64,000 nucleotides of DNA from Streptomyces sp. SKN60 (GTDB taxonomy: Bacteria > Actinomycetota > Actinomycetes > Streptomycetales > Streptomycetaceae). Under the pieces are notes generated by a model, which had not been told where the DNA came from, searched no databases, and was given only the letters and a program-made list of their open reading frames with translations. The translations under genes were made by a program, and so were the position numbers. The DNA lies in assembly GCF_026236535.1 (NCBI RefSeq), contig NZ_JAHTMW010000004.1, positions 341,508-405,507 of the forward strand. The letters run 5' to 3'. Positions 60,398 to 64,000 of this stretch are shown in pieces; within the stretch, counting starts at the first letter, position 1, and each line of letters opens with the position of its first letter.

Positions 60398-63022
60398 TCA
60401 GGACGGGTCGCCGTACTGGAGGCCGCGTCCGTTGGTGCCGACGTAGACGCGGCCGAAGGTGTCGGGGTCGCCGGTGATGACGCCGACGCCGCCGATGGCG
60501 CCCCACTGGTGGGCGTCGTCGTTGACGCGGAGCCAGGTGGCGCCCTGGTCGGTGGAGCGGAAGACTCCGGTGACGTCCTTGACGGTGCCGATCAGGTACA
60601 GGGCCTGGTAGGAGGCGCCCGGTGCGGCCTTGCCGTAGCCGAGGGCGGAGGCGGACTTCACCGTGGTGACCTGTGTGAAGGTGCGGCCGCCGTCGGTGGA
60701 GTGCAGCAGCCCCTGGCCGCCGCCGGCGATCCACAGGTCCCCGGCGACCCCGGGAACGGCCGTGAGCCGGCCGGCGGGCAGGCCGGTGGCGCGGGCCGTG
60801 AAGGTGGCGCCGCCGTCGGTGCTGGCGTGGAGCGTGCCGCCGGACAGGGAGTAGAAGGTCCTGGCCGAGGAGCGGTCGGCGACGACGACGGCGTCGGTGC
60901 CCAGGCCGCTGACCTTCGACCAGCTCGCCCCCTTGTCGGTCGAGCGGTACGGGACCTGGCCGGCCTCGGTCCAGACGATGGTGGAGCCGTCCGCCGCGAG
61001 CGCGACATGCCCGTCCTGGGCGCCGGCCACCGGCTCCGCCGTGAAGCCGTTCCAGTTGTTGCCGCCGTCGGTGGAGTAGGCGCCGTCCTGCGCGCCGCCA
61101 CGGCCGACGCGGACCATCATCGAAGGGTTGGCCTGGGCGAAGTCGATGTCGGTGCTGTTGGTCATCATCGGGTTCGCCAGCCGCCCGGCCGGCACCTTGG
61201 TCAGGTCGTCGTGGCGGAAGCCGCCCTGGTCGCCCATGGAGGTGATGACGGTGGCACCGCCGGGCGGGGCGATCGCGTCCATCAGCGCGGTCTCCTCAAG
61301 CCCTCGGGCGCCCATGCTCCAGTGGCTGGTGCCGCCGCTGTCGGAGGCATCGGCGTCCTTGCTGCGCAGGATGCCGTTGCCGGTGCCGTACAGCACGTGC
61401 CCGGAGTCGAAGGGATCGATGGCCAGGGCGGTCATCCAGTGCCCGGTGTGGGTGCCGACGTAGGGAGCGGCGGAGGCGCTGCGCGACGACTTGTCGGCCA
61501 GAGCCTTCCATGTCGTGCCGCCGTCGGTCGTGCGGTAGATCTCGTCCTCGGGCCACCAGCGACCGAGGGTGGTGACCATCACCGTGGAGGGCTTCCGCGG
61601 GTCGACGGCCAGACCGGAGAACCCGTAACTCCCCTGGGACGGGGAGATGTTCTTCCACGCCCCGCCGGCCGGCGTGTGCTTCCACACCGAACCCGCCGTC
61701 ACGCCGTTGGGTCCGAGGGCGTCGGTGTACGTCAGGTAGAGCGAGCCGTCACCGGAGAGCACGCCGTGCTGCGGCAGCCGGCCGGTGGGCTGCCCGGGGA
61801 CGGCCTGCCAGGTGCTGCCGCCGTCGGTGGAGCGGTACAGGGAGGTGGACTTGTCGGCGACGCCGACGTAGACCGTCTTGCTGCCTGCCGGGCCGTACGT
61901 CACGAAGGAGATCCCCGCGCCGCTGCTCGCCCCGTCCTTGACGGGGAACGAGGAGACCTGCCGCCATGTCACGCCGAAGTCGGTGCTGCGCCACAGGCCG
62001 TTCTTACGGCTGCCGAGGAGCAGGGTGCGGTGGTCCGAGGGGTCGATCGCCAGCCGCTCCCCCGCCCCGCGGCCGTCCTCGTTGCCGCCGAGTTTGAACG
62101 GCAGCTCGGTGCGCTGGAAGGTGCGGCCCCGGTCGGTGGAGCGCAGGATCGCGCCGTTGCCGGCCCATTCGTTGCTGTAGGTGCCCGCCGCGAGATAGAG
62201 CCGGCCGGGTTCGACGGGATCGGTGGCCACCGCGTCGATGCCCAGCAGGTTCCAGTCCTTCTCACCGAGCCAGTCCGTCAGCGGGATCCACTGCTCGGCC
62301 GCCGTGTCCCAGCGGTAGGCGCCGCCCATGTCGGTGCGCGCGTACAGCAGGCCCTTCTCCCGCGGGTTGAACACCAGGCCGGTGACGTAACCGCCGCCGA
62401 CCACCTGGGCGTTCCGCCAGGTGTACGGGCCGGTCGCGGCCGAACCGGCGTCGGGTGCCTTCACCAGCTTCCACTGCTGGTTGGTGCTGCCCTTGCCGGG
62501 ATACTGGATGATCGCCGCGCCCTGCGCCATGGAACCCCCGGAGACATCGAGGACCATGCCGCTCTTGCGTGAGGTGAAGGTGACGGCATCGGAACCGCTC
62601 ACGACGTCGATCCGCCACTCCTGGGAGGGGGAGGAGCTGTCGGTCTGCTGCTCGGCGACGGCCGACCGGGCGGTCGAGCCGCCCGCTATGCCCAGCACCT
62701 TGCCGCTGTTGCGGTTCACCAGCTCGTAATAGCCGTCCCCGGTCGACCTCAGCCGCCACAGCTGGTTGGCCGTGTTCTGGTCGGTCCACTGCTGGACACG
62801 GGTGCCGTCGGCGGTGGAGAAGCCGTTGACGTCCATCACCTTGCCACTGCGCACGGAGACCAGCCGGTAGGAGGCACCGTCGTCGACCGTCGCCGCCTCC
62901 GAGTCCTCCTGGGCGAACAGGAGATAGGGCACGAGAACGGCGGGCACACCGAGCAGCAGACCGGTGACGGTCCTACGACGGCGGTGACGACCGCGGCGAC
63001 CGCCGTCTGTGGGGTTGTTCAT
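60398..63022 (-). CDS. Secreted GH74 xyloglucanase-type enzyme with N-terminal ricin-like domain
   Basis: 874 residues from ATG 63022, with AGGAG 9 nt upstream. A basic signal segment (RRGRHRRRRTVTGLLLGVPAVLVPYLLFA) leads to a ricin B-like lectin domain at about residues 50-185 (YRLVSVRSGKVMDVNG, QLWRL, KSGMVLDVSGGS, NQQWKL). The remainder is the two-domain GH74 propeller of BNR-type repeats (YRSTDGGSTWQAV and similar). The catalytic Asp residues are probably in YARTDMGGAYRWD and TSMGDQGGFRHDD. It would cleave the xyloglucan backbone. It is divergent from a GH10 xylanase with a shared promoter region carrying palindromes. Confidence 0.9.
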   Translation of the reverse strand: MNNPTDGGRRGRHRRRRTVTGLLLGVPAVLVPYLLFAQEDSEAATVDDGASYRLVSVRSGKVMDVNGFSTADGTRVQQWTDQNTANQLWRLRSTGDGYYELVNRNSGKVLGIAGGSTARSAVAEQQTDSSSPSQEWRIDVVSGSDAVTFTSRKSGMVLDVSGGSMAQGAAIIQYPGKGSTNQQWKLVKAPDAGSAATGPYTWRNAQVVGGGYVTGLVFNPREKGLLYARTDMGGAYRWDTAAEQWIPLTDWLGEKDWNLLGIDAVATDPVEPGRLYLAAGTYSNEWAGNGAILRSTDRGRTFQRTELPFKLGGNEDGRGAGERLAIDPSDHRTLLLGSRKNGLWRSTDFGVTWRQVSSFPVKDGASSGAGISFVTYGPAGSKTVYVGVADKSTSLYRSTDGGSTWQAVPGQPTGRLPQHGVLSGDGSLYLTYTDALGPNGVTAGSVWKHTPAGGAWKNISPSQGSYGFSGLAVDPRKPSTVMVTTLGRWWPEDEIYRTTDGGTTWKALADKSSRSASAAPYVGTHTGHWMTALAIDPFDSGHVLYGTGNGILRSKDADASDSGGTSHWSMGARGLEETALMDAIAPPGGATVITSMGDQGGFRHDDLTKVPAGRLANPMMTNSTDIDFAQANPSMMVRVGRGGAQDGAYSTDGGNNWNGFTAEPVAGAQDGHVALAADGSTIVWTEAGQVPYRSTDKGASWSKVSGLGTDAVVVADRSSARTFYSLSGGTLHASTDGGATFTARATGLPAGRLTAVPGVAGDLWIAGGGQGLLHSTDGGRTFTQVTTVKSASALGYGKAAPGASYQALYLIGTVKDVTGVFRSTDQGATWLRVNDDAHQWGAIGGVGVITGDPDTFGRVYVGTNGRGLQYGDPS

Positions 63023-64000
<978 letters not shown>

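Overview
The window is very GC-rich DNA of a Streptomyces-type actinomycete. Supporting signs are extreme third-position GC, GTG and TTG starts, a GAP-rich secretome, LAXTG cell-wall signals, class III lanthipeptide genes and a GH10 xylanase nearly identical in architecture to Streptomyces XlnA. No rRNA, tRNA, insertion sequence or CRISPR array was seen. Both ends cut genes: a secreted dipeptidase-like hydrolase on the left and a xylanase on the right.

Layout. 0-5 kb: secreted hydrolase with a discoidin domain, GH5 glycosidase, secreted beta-propeller. 4.8-14.3 kb: a two-component system, a large LuxR-type ATPase regulator, then a compact class III lanthipeptide locus (precursor, LanKC, ABC exporter). 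14.4-26.5 kb: HNH lipoprotein, KhtTU-type cation/proton antiporter, isochorismatase-like hydrolase, LexA paralogue, Sua5/YciO protein, a TetR-controlled operon pairing a 2-oxo acid decarboxylase with an amino-acid dehydrogenase, and small housekeeping or unknown genes.

26.5-36 kb reads as a polyhydroxybutyrate (PHB) / 3-hydroxybutyrate island: GAF-PucR regulator, MHS transporter, 3-hydroxybutyrate dehydrogenase and secreted esterase on one strand; secreted PHB depolymerase and both 3-oxoacid CoA-transferase subunits on the other. Together they can take extracellular PHB to acetoacetyl-CoA. 36-45.5 kb is an L-arabinose block: araD, araA, araB, a LacI-type regulator and a ChvE/Mms sugar ABC transporter, with three near-identical LacI-type operators.

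49-60.3 kb is a zinc-limitation locus. It holds six zinc-free or alternative ribosomal proteins (S18, L31B, L33, L28, S14, L32), two COG0523 proteins (one with a degenerate P-loop), and a zinc ABC transporter of the actinobacterial 'anchored repeat' type whose binding protein and surface proteins carry the choice-of-anchor M domain. Three Zur-box-like sites sit at the divergent or leading promoters. 60.4-64 kb is a divergent GH74 xyloglucanase / GH10 xylanase pair with palindromes in the shared promoter region.

The most attractive items are the lanthipeptide with an unusual Ser/Cys core, the integrated Zur locus with its surface zinc proteins, the complete PHB island, and a repeat-like insertion inside the CoA-transferase gene.
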